49,750 bases of DNA from a virus. The notes beneath the pieces were generated by a model that saw only the letters and a list, made by a program, of their open reading frames with translations, made no database searches and was not told the DNA's origin. Both the position numbers and the translations under genes were made by a program. Of the stretch, positions 31,028-39,805 are shown in pieces (the stretch's first letter is position 1; every line of letters starts with the position of its first letter). The stretch lies in IMG/VR virus record IMGVR_UViG_3300030616_000003, positions 1-49,750 of that record; one strand, given 5' to 3'.

Positions 31028-33493
31028 TTAGACCCCCTCACCCCTCATTTTTTTTAATATTTCATTATATACATTTGTTCCTAAATTATACCCTGCTGGT
31101 ATTTTCTCCCCGTTGCCAACACTAACAAGCGGGGAATTAAAATTATTTATAATACGCCTATTACTGCTATTATTATTAGTTATATTATTCCCTGCTAAAT
31201 TACGCAAAGTATTATTATTTGGTAGTTTTTTTAAGCTTTTAATATCATTGTAAAGGGTTTCTCTCATTGCCTTACTCGCGTCGTTTATCTTAAACATTGC
31301 TTTTTCGATATAACTTGGGGAATGTATCCCCATGCCTTGTTTAAAACCATTCCACATATTACGCCCAATATTTTTCAAGGCTGAATATGCTTTACTGCCT
31401 AAACTTCCTACCCCTTTTATAGCATCTTTTATTATCTGACTTACTTTACCCGGCAAAGTTTTTATAGTATTTATTAATCCATTTTTTATCATGTTACCGA
31501 CACTTTTAGCTTTATTATATGCAGATATACCAATAGAAATTACTTTACCCGGTAATTGTTTTATCCAATTATATGCGCCTGTTATAGCTTCTTTTGCTTT
31601 TTGGATAAGCATATTTCTAAATTGTAAAAATTTAATAGTGCCTTTTACTGCTAATTCGCCTATTTTTGAAAGTATCTTAGGCACTGTAGAAGTAAAAAAG
31701 TTATACATTTTAGTTAACCCAGTTAAAATCAGATTAGGTAAATAAACCGTATAGGTTTTATATATCTCTTTACCTAATTTAATATGAAGCTTTAAAAATG
31801 TTCCAATTACAAAACCAACAAACTTAGGTAAAGTCTGGGTAAAGAAAGTATATATTTTATCTGGTATAGAAGTAATAAAGCTTAATATATCTTCCCATAT
31901 ACTATTAACATTTTCCCCGGTACTTTGTGTAAAGCTTATAAGCCAATCAAAAAAATCATTCCACAAATTTTTTAAAGTTTCTGGCAACCCCTTAAAAAAT
32001 TCGATTATACTATTCCATATAGATATAGTAAATTCTTTTATTTCCTCCCATTTCCATATTATAAGCGCTACAAGTGCCACAATAGCCACACCAATTATAA
32101 TAGGCAAAGCCCCTATAGTGCCGATAAAGGCTAATACTGCCCCGACTACTGTACCTAATACCCCAGATAGTGCAGTAAATACAGTTATAGCCGTTTGTAT
32201 ATATGGGTAAATTAAAATTACCACCCCTAATAATGTAGAGATTACCGATGCTACAATACCAAAAGCTACGCCGATTTTAGTTATAACTGGGTTTGCTTCT
32301 ACAAAGTCTAAAATCTTAGTTAAAAACTCACTTAACTTTATTATTGCTTTCGATATATACGGTGCTAATCTTGTGCCAAATTCGTCTGATATACTTTTTA
32401 ACTGCCTGCTAACCTCTTTCATTGTTACCTTATTACCCTTTAATGTTTCATTAGCTTTTTTATTAGAACCTTCAAAGTCTTTCAAGCCTCCATCAATCTC
32501 GGTCAAAGCAAGGACGGCATCCCCGCCTAATTCTTCCCATAATGTACCGTATAATGCAGTACCCAAAGCGTTACGCTTTACTAAGTCTTTTTCTGCCTTT
32601 AGTTTTGCATTGACTAACTCCATAGTACCCGCGGTATTTTTAGTATCTTTTGACAAACCTTTTACTATCTTGCTATAAACTTTTTTATTACCTATTATAT
32701 CCTTTAAGTTTTTATCGTCCTCTTTTGCTAATTCAAGAAGATTTACGCCAAATTCTTTTACACTGTCGCCCAATTGGTCTGTATTAAATTGTCCATCTTG
32801 TAAACCGCGTACAAGTATACCCGCGAATTCTTCGGCATTAAACCCCAATTTACTAAATTGTTGTGAATACTCTCCAAAAGTATCTAGTAAATCGCCCGCT
32901 CTATCTCCGGATTGTTGAGCCGATTTAGTAACAATATCTAGCGCCTTGCCTCCTTCTACACCAAAATTTTTAACTATGGAGGTTACCGCATTTAAAGAGT
33001 CCTGAATATCATAATCATACAAATCCCTTAATACAAAACTACCTTCTGTTAGTTTTTGCGTTTCTTTTGCTGATAATTTTAAAGACCTCTGGTATTTTTG
33101 GTATGTATCTGATACCTCGGCTAAATCTTCGCCGTAACCTTTTAAATAACTGTCCTTAATTTTTTTATTGAAGTTTTCTAACTCTTTACCAGTTAACCCG
33201 GTTTGTGCTTCAAATTTTCTAAATGTTTTTTCTGTCTCTTGCGCCCCCGCGCTCATAGCTAAAAGACCGCCAGCTATGCCAACACCTGCGCCAATTAACG
33301 CGGTTTTAGCGCTATCCGCATTTACGCCAATAGTCTCAAAGGCATCTTTTATATCTTTTTTCGCGTTACTCATTTCTTTTGATATATTATTGCCTAATTC
33401 TCTTATAGAGTTTGACGCTTTTTTTGCACTTTGTTGTAACCTATCTATTTTTAATATAATTTCCGCTCTAATACTTCCTAAGTTTTCAGCCAA
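31028..33493 (-). CDS. Tape measure protein
   Basis: An 821-residue protein that sets tail length and helps DNA ejection. Residues 1-55 are a helical start, 60-90 hydrophobic (AGVGIAGGLLAMSAGA), 95-360 the helical TMP core, 400-480 several strong hydrophobic segments, then amphipathic KLPxKVxxI repeats (650-760) and IHSPS(YI). By length the tail should be of short to medium size. The start is TTG with GGAGGTGG 8 bases upstream; no in-frame ATG lies nearby. Confidence 0.92.
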   Translation of the reverse strand: MAENLGSIRAEIILKIDRLQQSAKKASNSIRELGNNISKEMSNAKKDIKDAFETIGVNADSAKTALIGAGVGIAGGLLAMSAGAQETEKTFRKFEAQTGLTGKELENFNKKIKDSYLKGYGEDLAEVSDTYQKYQRSLKLSAKETQKLTEGSFVLRDLYDYDIQDSLNAVTSIVKNFGVEGGKALDIVTKSAQQSGDRAGDLLDTFGEYSQQFSKLGFNAEEFAGILVRGLQDGQFNTDQLGDSVKEFGVNLLELAKEDDKNLKDIIGNKKVYSKIVKGLSKDTKNTAGTMELVNAKLKAEKDLVKRNALGTALYGTLWEELGGDAVLALTEIDGGLKDFEGSNKKANETLKGNKVTMKEVSRQLKSISDEFGTRLAPYISKAIIKLSEFLTKILDFVEANPVITKIGVAFGIVASVISTLLGVVILIYPYIQTAITVFTALSGVLGTVVGAVLAFIGTIGALPIIIGVAIVALVALIIWKWEEIKEFTISIWNSIIEFFKGLPETLKNLWNDFFDWLISFTQSTGENVNSIWEDILSFITSIPDKIYTFFTQTLPKFVGFVIGTFLKLHIKLGKEIYKTYTVYLPNLILTGLTKMYNFFTSTVPKILSKIGELAVKGTIKFLQFRNMLIQKAKEAITGAYNWIKQLPGKVISIGISAYNKAKSVGNMIKNGLINTIKTLPGKVSQIIKDAIKGVGSLGSKAYSALKNIGRNMWNGFKQGMGIHSPSYIEKAMFKINDASKAMRETLYNDIKSLKKLPNNNTLRNLAGNNITNNNSSNRRIINNFNSPLVSVGNGEKIPAGYNLGTNVYNEILKKMRGEGV

Positions 33494-33519
33494 CTAAACC
33501 ACCTCCAAAACTATTATAT

Positions 33520-33560
33520 AATAATAACACCCAAAATATTTTATAACCAATTTTGGGCGT
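33520..33560 (-). other. Stem-loop at the gpGT stop / tape measure leader
   Basis: Inverted repeat AACGCCCAAAAT / ATTTTGGGTGTT surrounds the TAA of the frameshifted gpGT frame. It has no T run and sits 30 bases before the tape measure start, so it may tune tape measure translation. Confidence 0.5.
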
Positions 33561-34201
33561 TACCTTTATACTTTGTGTTATTGTAACCTTTGTTACAATT
33601 ATTATCTTGTTTTTCTAATTTTTTATTGGCTTTTACTTCTTCTAGCTTAATAGCATACATACAAGCAGTATCAAGACTGTAAGCTTCATAACTTCCCAGA
33701 TTAGTTATATAACTGCTGGGCTTCTGCCCGAACTCTTTCGCAGTATACGCCAGTTCTAAAATAAAATCACTTGCTACGAAAGGGCTTTAAATCCCGGATA
33801 CCCCCTAACACCCAATCAAAAATCGCATATTTTTGATTTAAAGTTAGGGGGTAAACTTCTTCAAATTCTTCAAATGTAGGCTCTATTAAACACTCTTTAC
33901 ATATATTATCTAACATAGGGAACATATCTTCTATAACTTCGCCCCCTTCTTTTACGGCTTCTTTTTTTATAATTTCTTCCCGTTCTTCGTCGGTACTTGT
34001 ATTATTTAACTCCTCTATAATTGACCCCGTTAAAAAACTAGATAAATTATATTTTCCGTTTAACATTTCTTTAGAAAAATCAATTTTTTTAACCCTTACA
34101 TTTATGCTATCTTCTTCATTGTATCCGGGTATTGCTATAATAGTACCTTTAGCTAAATTTTTTAATTCTTCTATATTTATCGGTCTTTTTTCGCTATCCA
34201 T
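33541..34201 (-). CDS. gpGT tail assembly chaperone made by +1 frameshift
   Basis: The frame after the gpG stop codes for 79 more residues (FVASDFILELAYTAKEFGQK...) and ends at TAA 33541-33543. In that frame a TAA lies just 5' of the CCC codon, so the switch must occur in the 15 bases between it and the gpG TGA. Only CCC TTT C (33784-33778) is slippery: tRNA-Pro can move from CCC to CCT, or tRNA-Phe from TTT to TTC. Both give the same 219-residue fusion (140 of G plus 79 of T). It would bind the tape measure protein during tail assembly. Confidence 0.85.
33767..34201 (-). CDS. gpG tail assembly chaperone
   Basis: A 144-residue acidic, helical protein between the major tail protein and tape measure genes, the standard place for lambda gpG-like chaperones. 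ATG with AGGAGG 10 bases upstream. It ends LKPFRSK-TGA just after the slippery CCC TTT C. Most ribosomes should stop here, and a minor fraction should make gpGT. Confidence 0.85.
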   Translation of the reverse strand: MDSEKRPINIEELKNLAKGTIIAIPGYNEEDSINVRVKKIDFSKEMLNGKYNLSSFLTGSIIEELNNTSTDEEREEIIKKEAVKEGGEVIEDMFPMLDNICKECLIEPTFEEFEEVYPLTLNQKYAIFDWVLGGIRDLKPFRSK

Positions 34202-34218
34202 CTATAAACTACCTCCTA

Positions 34219-34257
34219 TAAAAAAAAATTAATGCTATAGATATTATAGCATTAATT
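34219..34257 (-). terminator. Strong terminator after the major tail protein gene
   Basis: Perfect 13-bp stem AATTAATGCTATA/TATAGCATTAATT (34227-34257), followed on the minus strand by eight T. It should raise major tail protein message over the chaperone and tape measure messages. Confidence 0.9.
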
Positions 34258-34279
34258 GTATTCTAATACATAAATTATA

Positions 34280-34876
34280 TTATACAGGTAAAGCATCTAC
34301 ATATTCTTTCGTATAAATAGGTAAACTCTGGGCTTCGTTTTCACTACATTTAATAGTTAATTCCGGGGTAGCCCATTCTTGGTCATTATGTTCTATATTA
34401 GGGGCGTATCCAATACACCAACCAAAAATATACTTAACCCAATTAGTTTGTACTCCCCCGGCTGAAAAGTTTTGAATGTATATTTCTAAAAGTGTAGGGG
34501 TTCTTGTTTGTTGCTCTGCTATAGTTGGCATTTCCCAACCTGTATTATAATCGGTCAAGTCTATTGTTTCTTCTATTAATGTACCACCGCATAAGTGATA
34601 TAGCGCTTCTATATCAAACTTGGCATTAGTAAATGTTAGCGTACCACCTACAATAGTGTCAATATCTTGTATTCTAGCTAATACAATATCACCCCCGCGT
34701 AATACTGAACTTTCCCCTTCTTCAATTTCCATAGATATTCCCACACTTTGAGGCGTAGTTATTTTATAATATACTGGCGTTCCGGGGTTACTGCCGTCTG
34801 CCTCTAAAGTTTGGATTCTTATAAGTTTTATACCTCGTAAATACCCGGTTATATATTGGGCGTCTGCAACTGCCAT
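34280..34876 (-). CDS. Major tail tube protein
   Basis: A 198-residue strand-rich protein. It lies between the tail terminator and the gpG chaperone and is followed by a strong terminator, as expected for the most abundant tail message. Features such as GGTLTFTNAKFDIEALYHLCGG and the aromatic WVKYIFGWCIGY segment fit tube proteins of siphoviruses. It would polymerise into stacked rings around the tape measure. ATG start. Confidence 0.85.
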   Translation of the reverse strand: MAVADAQYITGYLRGIKLIRIQTLEADGSNPGTPVYYKITTPQSVGISMEIEEGESSVLRGGDIVLARIQDIDTIVGGTLTFTNAKFDIEALYHLCGGTLIEETIDLTDYNTGWEMPTIAEQQTRTPTLLEIYIQNFSAGGVQTNWVKYIFGWCIGYAPNIEHNDQEWATPELTIKCSENEAQSLPIYTKEYVDALPV

Positions 34877-34891
34877 AATCTCACAACCTTT

Positions 34892-35269
34892 CTATATAAT
34901 TAATTCATTTATCCTAAATTGAAGCCCTTGACCTACCGCGCCCCAATCTTCTTCTATTATAGAATTCCCGTAAAACCCTACATAATCTATTTGGTACTTT
35001 TCAGTTAAATAGGGTATTATTTTATCGTGTAGGTTATTTTTTATATTTTCTATCAATGTATCCAATAAAGATATATCTTTATACATATCTATATAAGCGA
35101 AAATTAAATAAAAATCATCAAAACCGTTTTTAATATTGCTTGATACTTCATCAAATCTATTTACAACTATAAAAGGTTTAGGCGTAGTTAGGGTAACTAT
35201 ATGCGGTTGATAAATCTGTATTCCTAAAACAGACGTTAATTTATCGTGTATCGCCTGCCTTTTACTCAC
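34892..35269 (-). CDS. Tail terminator / tail completion protein
   Basis: A 125-residue alpha/beta protein: an N-terminal helix (KRQAIHDKLTSVLG), strand TPKPFIVVNRF, then a helix (LLDTLIENIKNNLHDKI) and strands, the layout of lambda gpU-type tail terminators. It precedes the major tail protein gene. The start is GTG with GAGGTAGCAG upstream, inside the last codons of the gene before it (8-base overlap). Confidence 0.75.
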   Translation of the reverse strand: MSKRQAIHDKLTSVLGIQIYQPHIVTLTTPKPFIVVNRFDEVSSNIKNGFDDFYLIFAYIDMYKDISLLDTLIENIKNNLHDKIIPYLTEKYQIDYVGFYGNSIIEEDWGAVGQGLQFRINELII

Positions 35270-35705
35270 CTGCTACCTCTTTTTTTTCTTCTTTTACTTC
35301 TTTTACTTTTACTTCTTTATTATCTTTATTATCTTTTTTAGTTTTTCCGGATTTATCTTTACTTTTTTTTGTAGCTGTTTTAGTAGAAGTTTCTACCGTG
35401 TTATTACCTTTTTCTGTTTTTGTATCCTCATTACTTACCTTTTTATTTTCACTCTCTATAGTACCTATTTCTACAAGGTATTTAGATAATCTTTCGACCG
35501 TAAATTTTTGTTCCTCTTTACTCAAATCAAAAGAATATATTTTACCATGCTCTAATTTTATTGCATATGGATACCCTACGCCGTCATTGGATACTATAAC
35601 CCCGTTTCTTAATACCTTTTTTGACTGGGGGTCGTACTTACACTTTAATCTTTCCATACCTGTACTTGATAAATCACATTTATATTGTGTCAAATTTGTA
35701 GACAT
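35262..35705 (-). CDS. Neck-region protein with lysine-rich tail (147 aa)
   Basis: Residues 1-85 form a small strand-rich domain (ERLKCKYDPQSKKVLRNGVI, YPYAIKLEHGKIYSFDLS); residues 90-147 are a low-complexity lysine/glutamate/threonine tail that could be disordered. Placed between the HK97 gp10-like gene and the tail terminator, so probably structural in the neck, but I do not recognise the family. ATG with TAGGAGTG upstream. Confidence 0.65.
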   Translation of the reverse strand: MSTNLTQYKCDLSSTGMERLKCKYDPQSKKVLRNGVIVSNDGVGYPYAIKLEHGKIYSFDLSKEEQKFTVERLSKYLVEIGTIESENKKVSNEDTKTEKGNNTVETSTKTATKKSKDKSGKTKKDNKDNKEVKVKEVKEEKKEVAGE

Positions 35706-35718
35706 TATTTTTACACTC

Positions 35719-36066
35719 CTAACTATTAATAAAATTATTTATAGCCCTGCTTAATTTACTTTTATTAGCCCGTATAGTTGGTAATAATATAGCATATCTG
35801 CCCGACATACCTTTTTCCAAATATACGCCATAATGCACCCGATGCGCGATATATATATGTATATTACCGCTTTTTTTATAAGCACCGCCATGCAACCCAT
35901 TACGCGCCGAACTGGTGCGGTCTTTCCATTTCCTATTTAATTTTGCATATCTTTCTAATGTACCTTTACCAAATATGTCTGCTAACGCAAATATACCGCT
36001 CTCGGTTCTTTCGCTCCATCTGTTTATATTTCTTACTATTTCTTCTACTCCTACAACACTAGACAA
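35719..36066 (-). CDS. HK97 gp10-like neck protein
   Basis: A 115-residue protein with the family pattern: an N-terminal helix, GTLERYAKLNRKWKDRTSSARNGL..., HIYIAHRVHYGVYLEKG and a C-terminal helix. It connects head and tail in HK97-like phages. The start is TTG with GAGGTGG 5 bases upstream. It follows the stopper-like gene without a gap. Confidence 0.85.
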   Translation of the reverse strand: MSSVVGVEEIVRNINRWSERTESGIFALADIFGKGTLERYAKLNRKWKDRTSSARNGLHGGAYKKSGNIHIYIAHRVHYGVYLEKGMSGRYAILLPTIRANKSKLSRAINNFINS

Positions 36067-36462
36067 TTAAACCACCTCACATATTAATTGAATAGATGTT
36101 ATATTATCTTTTTCTAAATTAATCATAACAGATTTAACATTATAATTCTGATTATCGTATTCAAAACTATAATTATATTTATTCATATCTTGTAAAAATG
36201 GTGCTGTATAATCTGCTAAAACAACAGCACCATTATAAATACTTTGTAGTCCTATATTTTCATTACCTGTAAAATCACTATTATTAATTTTGGTTATTCT
36301 ACATGTAATATTAAAATTATCTTGAACTATATTTTTACCACCTGTAGCAGTATTAAGCGTTATAATTTTTCTATTAATTGTTATAGTTTCGGGGTTATTT
36401 AAAATTGACATATTTGCCATATTTCTTTTTGTTGCTACTAGGTTATTCAGCACTATAAGCAT
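36067..36462 (-). CDS. Head-tail stopper-like protein (131 aa)
   Basis: Position between the adaptor and gp10-like genes, size and strand-rich sequence with PETITI, ITCRITKIN and VKSVMINLEKDNITSIQLICEV fit head closure (stopper) proteins. It overlaps the adaptor gene by 20 bases. The start may be the ATG at 36462 or, better spaced from GGGGG, a GTG three codons later. Confidence 0.65.
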   Translation of the reverse strand: MLIVLNNLVATKRNMANMSILNNPETITINRKIITLNTATGGKNIVQDNFNITCRITKINNSDFTGNENIGLQSIYNGAVVLADYTAPFLQDMNKYNYSFEYDNQNYNVKSVMINLEKDNITSIQLICEVV

Positions 36463-36820
36463 CCCCCATCAGATTTCTATAACTAGATTGTTGTTCTGCT
36501 TCTTCGTTAGTATCTTTATTTATATTATTTTCAAATAAAGCCCCGGCGTTCATACTACTAGATTTTTTATTCCATATCTCGGCTAATTCTAAATATCTTT
36601 TATACGCATCATACAGGCTATAACTTTCATTGCCTATAGAATAGCTTGATACACTACTACTTATTACTTTACTAGCTAGTATTAAAAATAACTCGGATAT
36701 TGTTTTCTCTGTATTATTATCTTTACTAGTGGATATACTTTCAATAAAGCTATCTGAAAATATAGCCCCCGAGGTATCATCTATTACCTCCCTAATATAT
36801 GCTAATACGCTAGATTCCAC
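36443..36820 (-). CDS. Head-tail adaptor-like protein (125 aa)
   Basis: A helical protein (VLAYIREVIDDTSG, TISELFLILASKVI, LYDAYKRYLELAEIWNKK) located directly after the capsid gene, as are gp6/gp15-type adaptors that dock on the portal. I start it at GTG 36820, with AGAAGG 8 bases upstream, not at the GTG three codons earlier. The C-terminus is disordered. Confidence 0.7.
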   Translation of the reverse strand: MESSVLAYIREVIDDTSGAIFSDSFIESISTSKDNNTEKTISELFLILASKVISSSVSSYSIGNESYSLYDAYKRYLELAEIWNKKSSSMNAGALFENNINKDTNEEAEQQSSYRNLMGDAYSAE

Positions 36821-36840
36821 ATATACCACCTTCTAACTAA

Positions 36841-36867
36841 TAGATAAAAAGCACGCTTTAAGCGTGC
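36841..36867 (-). terminator. Terminator after the major capsid protein gene
   Basis: Stem GCACGCTTAAAGCGTGC (36867-36851) followed on the minus strand by TTTTTATC. It would raise capsid message over the neck genes. Confidence 0.88.
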
Positions 36868-36892
36868 CTAATATCCTTTTATTTTAACTGCT

Positions 36893-37960
36893 TTATGCAG
36901 GAAGTGTAATTTCTTGCACGCTACGCGCTATTCCAGCGTAAACCCCGCGCCTACTCCTACCAACTAATTGCTGTTCTATCAACCTAGATAAATCCGCATT
37001 ATCAGCATCTACCCTTAAATCATGCTTTATTAATTCTTTCATGTATTTTCTAGGCATTACCAAATATGCTTTTGTAGTAGGGCATGGAGGATAAGTATAA
37101 GTTTGCGCGCCTACGGTAATACTGCCCCCGTCGTAAGCAATTACTTCATCTATCCCCAAAACATTTGTTGGAAATTCCCCGGATACTTGTAAATTACCTA
37201 AAGCATCAGCGATTAATTGTTCATTTCCCGGGTGAATAAGTAATTTACTTCCTTTTCTGCTTGGAGTAGCAAGCCTTGAAGCTTCTACGGCATCAATTAA
37301 AGTTTTCCTAGTATTCATAACCCTTCTTGTCCAGTCAGACCAATCCGGCTGGGCTGGGGTGTCATATACTGTACTAGCTGGTGTTTGATTAGCAGATGTA
37401 TAACCGTAACTTATAATAGGGTATAAATGTATATGATTTAATAACATGTTATGGCTTTCTCCCATGCTACGGTTTAACATTTGCATGTTAAAAGTTTCAT
37501 TATACACTATCATATCTTCTGTATACTCAAAACCTCCGGCATATGTTACGATATTTGCCGTGTCGCCTTCTTCGGCGTTTCTAGTACCAAATTTTACTTC
37601 GCTACCTTCTATGTGTTCTAAAAATACTACGCGCCCTTCTTGCATCCATACCGCCTTAAATACTTTTGGAAAATTGGGGTCTTCCAAAGTTTCGTATAAC
37701 GGCTTATATAATAGTGGTTCTTCGTCTCTTCCTAAATCAATTTCAAGATAAACTTCTTTTAAAAAATAGGCTTGGCTTTCGTCAGATGTAATCATTTCGC
37801 CTATAGGTTTATCAAATGCGAATGTCTCCACCTCGCCATTTACAACATTATATTTAAACTTCCTTATTGTATCCCCATGTTTAAATGTTCCAATTCTACT
37901 ACCTGTAAAACCCTTTAATTGAGATTTTAACTTTTCTTTACTTATTATATTAAATACCAA
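36893..37960 (-). CDS. Major capsid protein
   Basis: A 355-residue protein flanked by the decoration gene and the adaptor gene, and followed by its own terminator, as expected for the most abundant head protein. It has a long N-terminal arm and a strand-rich core with RMPRKYMKELIKHDLRVDADNADLSRLIEQ near the C-terminus. HK97-like fold is expected from the context, but no signature allows a subfamily call. The start is TTG with AAGGAGG 8 bases upstream. Confidence 0.85.
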   Translation of the reverse strand: MVFNIISKEKLKSQLKGFTGSRIGTFKHGDTIRKFKYNVVNGEVETFAFDKPIGEMITSDESQAYFLKEVYLEIDLGRDEEPLLYKPLYETLEDPNFPKVFKAVWMQEGRVVFLEHIEGSEVKFGTRNAEEGDTANIVTYAGGFEYTEDMIVYNETFNMQMLNRSMGESHNMLLNHIHLYPIISYGYTSANQTPASTVYDTPAQPDWSDWTRRVMNTRKTLIDAVEASRLATPSRKGSKLLIHPGNEQLIADALGNLQVSGEFPTNVLGIDEVIAYDGGSITVGAQTYTYPPCPTTKAYLVMPRKYMKELIKHDLRVDADNADLSRLIEQQLVGRSRRGVYAGIARSVQEITLPA

Positions 37961-37985
37961 TTAGTACACCTCCTTTTAATTTAAA

Positions 37986-38327
37986 TTAAGAATCCAAAGT
38001 AGTTCTTTTAAATGTAAGAACTGTATCACTTGCGCCTTTTACTGCGGTCGCTTTACCTATTAAATGGTTTGTTCCTACTGTAGACGTAAATTCGTCAGCG
38101 GTAGCATCCCAATAAACCGCATCGCCTACTGCAAAGGTATCCCCTGTATGTACTTGGGTAGTCTCATACTCATATAACGCGACCTCTAAACTGGTATCAT
38201 ATGTAGCGAGGGCATCCGCTGTACACAGCCCCATAAATCCGCTTATATCATACCATACGCCTTGCGTAACTCCTCCGGACGGCGCTACAACTACAACCGC
38301 TTTACCGTCTGATAATTTTCTAGTCAA
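37986..38327 (-). CDS. Capsid decoration protein (DUF2190-like)
   Basis: A 113-residue beta-barrel-like protein: VVVVAPSGGVTQGVWYDISGFMGLC, ALYEYETTQVHTGDTFAVGDAVYWDATADEFT, LIGKATAVKG. Alternating Gly and Val segments ending in VGDAVYWD are typical of the DUF2190 capsid cement family. It is immediately upstream of the capsid gene. The start is TTG with GAGGTG 7 bases upstream. Confidence 0.75.
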   Translation of the reverse strand: MTRKLSDGKAVVVVAPSGGVTQGVWYDISGFMGLCTADALATYDTSLEVALYEYETTQVHTGDTFAVGDAVYWDATADEFTSTVGTNHLIGKATAVKGASDTVLTFKRTTLDS

Positions 38328-38353
38328 TTTATTTCACCTCATTTATTTACTTT

Positions 38354-39595
38354 TTATTTTTTTATTAAAAACTTATTATCTTCTAAAAATCCTATGTCAC
38401 CGCCACCGTTAGAGCCTGCGCTAGAACCTTGATTATTAGGTTGTGATATATTAGATATGTTATTAATCATTTTTTTGACAGTTTCTTTCTTTAATAAGTC
38501 GTCAATTTCCCCGGCGATAATATCTTTATCTAAACTATCCGTAATAAAGATATCTTTAATTAATGACTGCGCCTGCTCTCCTGTTATTTTACTTTCTATT
38601 ACTTCTTTAATAATTTTTTCTTGCTTATCTTTCTTGTTATTAAAAATATTTTCTTGTCTGGCTGTCTTAGCTTCCTTTATATCTGATACGGACATTTCCC
38701 CAACTTCATTTGCTACATCTGCGTCTATTACCCTTTTTTTAGTAAGCCCTATAATAGAATTTATATCTTCGTCACTTATAGACCCTTCTACGTACTTCAT
38801 TTTCAAATGTTTTAAAATTTCGTTTTTATCCACTGCATCAACACCTCCGTTATTATTATTATTTATTGTATCATAATTAATTTTTTTAGTTTGAAATGCC
38901 CCGTCACTATCTTTATAAAGTATTTCTATACTATCTTCATTTTCAGATAATAATTTTATGCTAGAATATTTATCTTTAATTTTATCTAGTAGTTTTGCAG
39001 TTTTATCATTATTTTTTATTGGTTCGTCTAATTCTCCAAAATAGTCTAATGACATTTCCCCCGTAGTACTAATAATATTTGTAGGCATACCCGCGCGGTT
39101 TAATGGTGTCCAGTCAATAGATAAAGGTTTATAGCCTATAACATCTACATTACCAGAACTATCCTTATACAACTTAGGTATACCGAAAATAGATACTTGT
39201 TTTACTCTTTTACCTTTAATCCATCTTTTTAATTTTGTCGCGTCTTTATCTATTAAACCCCTAAAATATGCGCTATTTGTATTTTCATCCCATTTACCAC
39301 CTACCCAATGGGTTTGGATATCTGGAAATTGAGTATCAACATCTTCACTTCTTTGATGCCCTAAATACCCGTTAAGTGTTTCTGTATTTACATAATTAAC
39401 TATATCTTTCAAAGATTCAGGCTTATAATTCCAACCTCTTTTACTTTTTGTTGCTGGTATTTCTACGATAACTTCAAGGGGGTCATTGTCGCCGTTTTTT
39501 AAATCGTCTAAATTTACCCCCTGTGCCACTGGAACAAAATCGATAGGCTTATTAGATAAAGCGGTAATTACACTATGTTTTAATACATCGCCCAA
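38354..39595 (-). CDS. Prohead protease-scaffold fusion candidate
   Basis: A 413-residue protein. Residues 35-190 look like a maturation protease: GYLGHQR (His80) and VKQVSIFGIP (Ser135) match the His/Ser order of U35/S78-type proteases. Residues 210-395 are charged and helical, like a scaffold (delta) domain, with a Gly/Asn-rich linker and a basic end (FLEDNKFLIKK). Both functions are known to be fused in phages of this type. The start is TTG with AAGGAGG 8 bases upstream. Confidence 0.75.
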   Translation of the reverse strand: MGDVLKHSVITALSNKPIDFVPVAQGVNLDDLKNGDNDPLEVIVEIPATKSKRGWNYKPESLKDIVNYVNTETLNGYLGHQRSEDVDTQFPDIQTHWVGGKWDENTNSAYFRGLIDKDATKLKRWIKGKRVKQVSIFGIPKLYKDSSGNVDVIGYKPLSIDWTPLNRAGMPTNIISTTGEMSLDYFGELDEPIKNNDKTAKLLDKIKDKYSSIKLLSENEDSIEILYKDSDGAFQTKKINYDTINNNNNGGVDAVDKNEILKHLKMKYVEGSISDEDINSIIGLTKKRVIDADVANEVGEMSVSDIKEAKTARQENIFNNKKDKQEKIIKEVIESKITGEQAQSLIKDIFITDSLDKDIIAGEIDDLLKKETVKKMINNISNISQPNNQGSSAGSNGGGDIGFLEDNKFLIKK

Positions 39596-39598
39596 CTC

Positions 39599-39805
39599 TT
39601 ACACCTCCTTTAATTCTATATGTAAAAATATTTCAGTCTTGTTATTTTCTCTAGTTAAATTATAACCTATTAAATTATAGTTTTCAGATTTTAATAAATT
39701 TTTTACTTCATTAGTTATTATTATATTTAAATCCTTAGCTTTTACGACTTTTTCTGGAATCTTCATACCTTTAGGTAAATTGTGTATATCTATAGTATCA
39801 CTCAT
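39599..39805 (-). CDS. Small head-region protein (68 aa)
   Basis: No family recognised. Strand-rich, charged, no cysteines. ATG with AAAGGTGGG upstream; it overlaps the MuF stop as ATGA and precedes the protease gene by three bases, so it belongs to the head operon. Possibly a small scaffold or head completion factor (inference). Confidence 0.65.
   Translation of the reverse strand: MSDTIDIHNLPKGMKIPEKVVKAKDLNIIITNEVKNLLKSENYNLIGYNLTRENNKTEIFLHIELKEV

Noticed and set aside
33767-34201. -1 frameshift for gpGT, the usual type
   Set aside because: The extension frame is +1 relative to gpG, and a TAA in that frame just before CCC restricts the slip to CCC TTT C.
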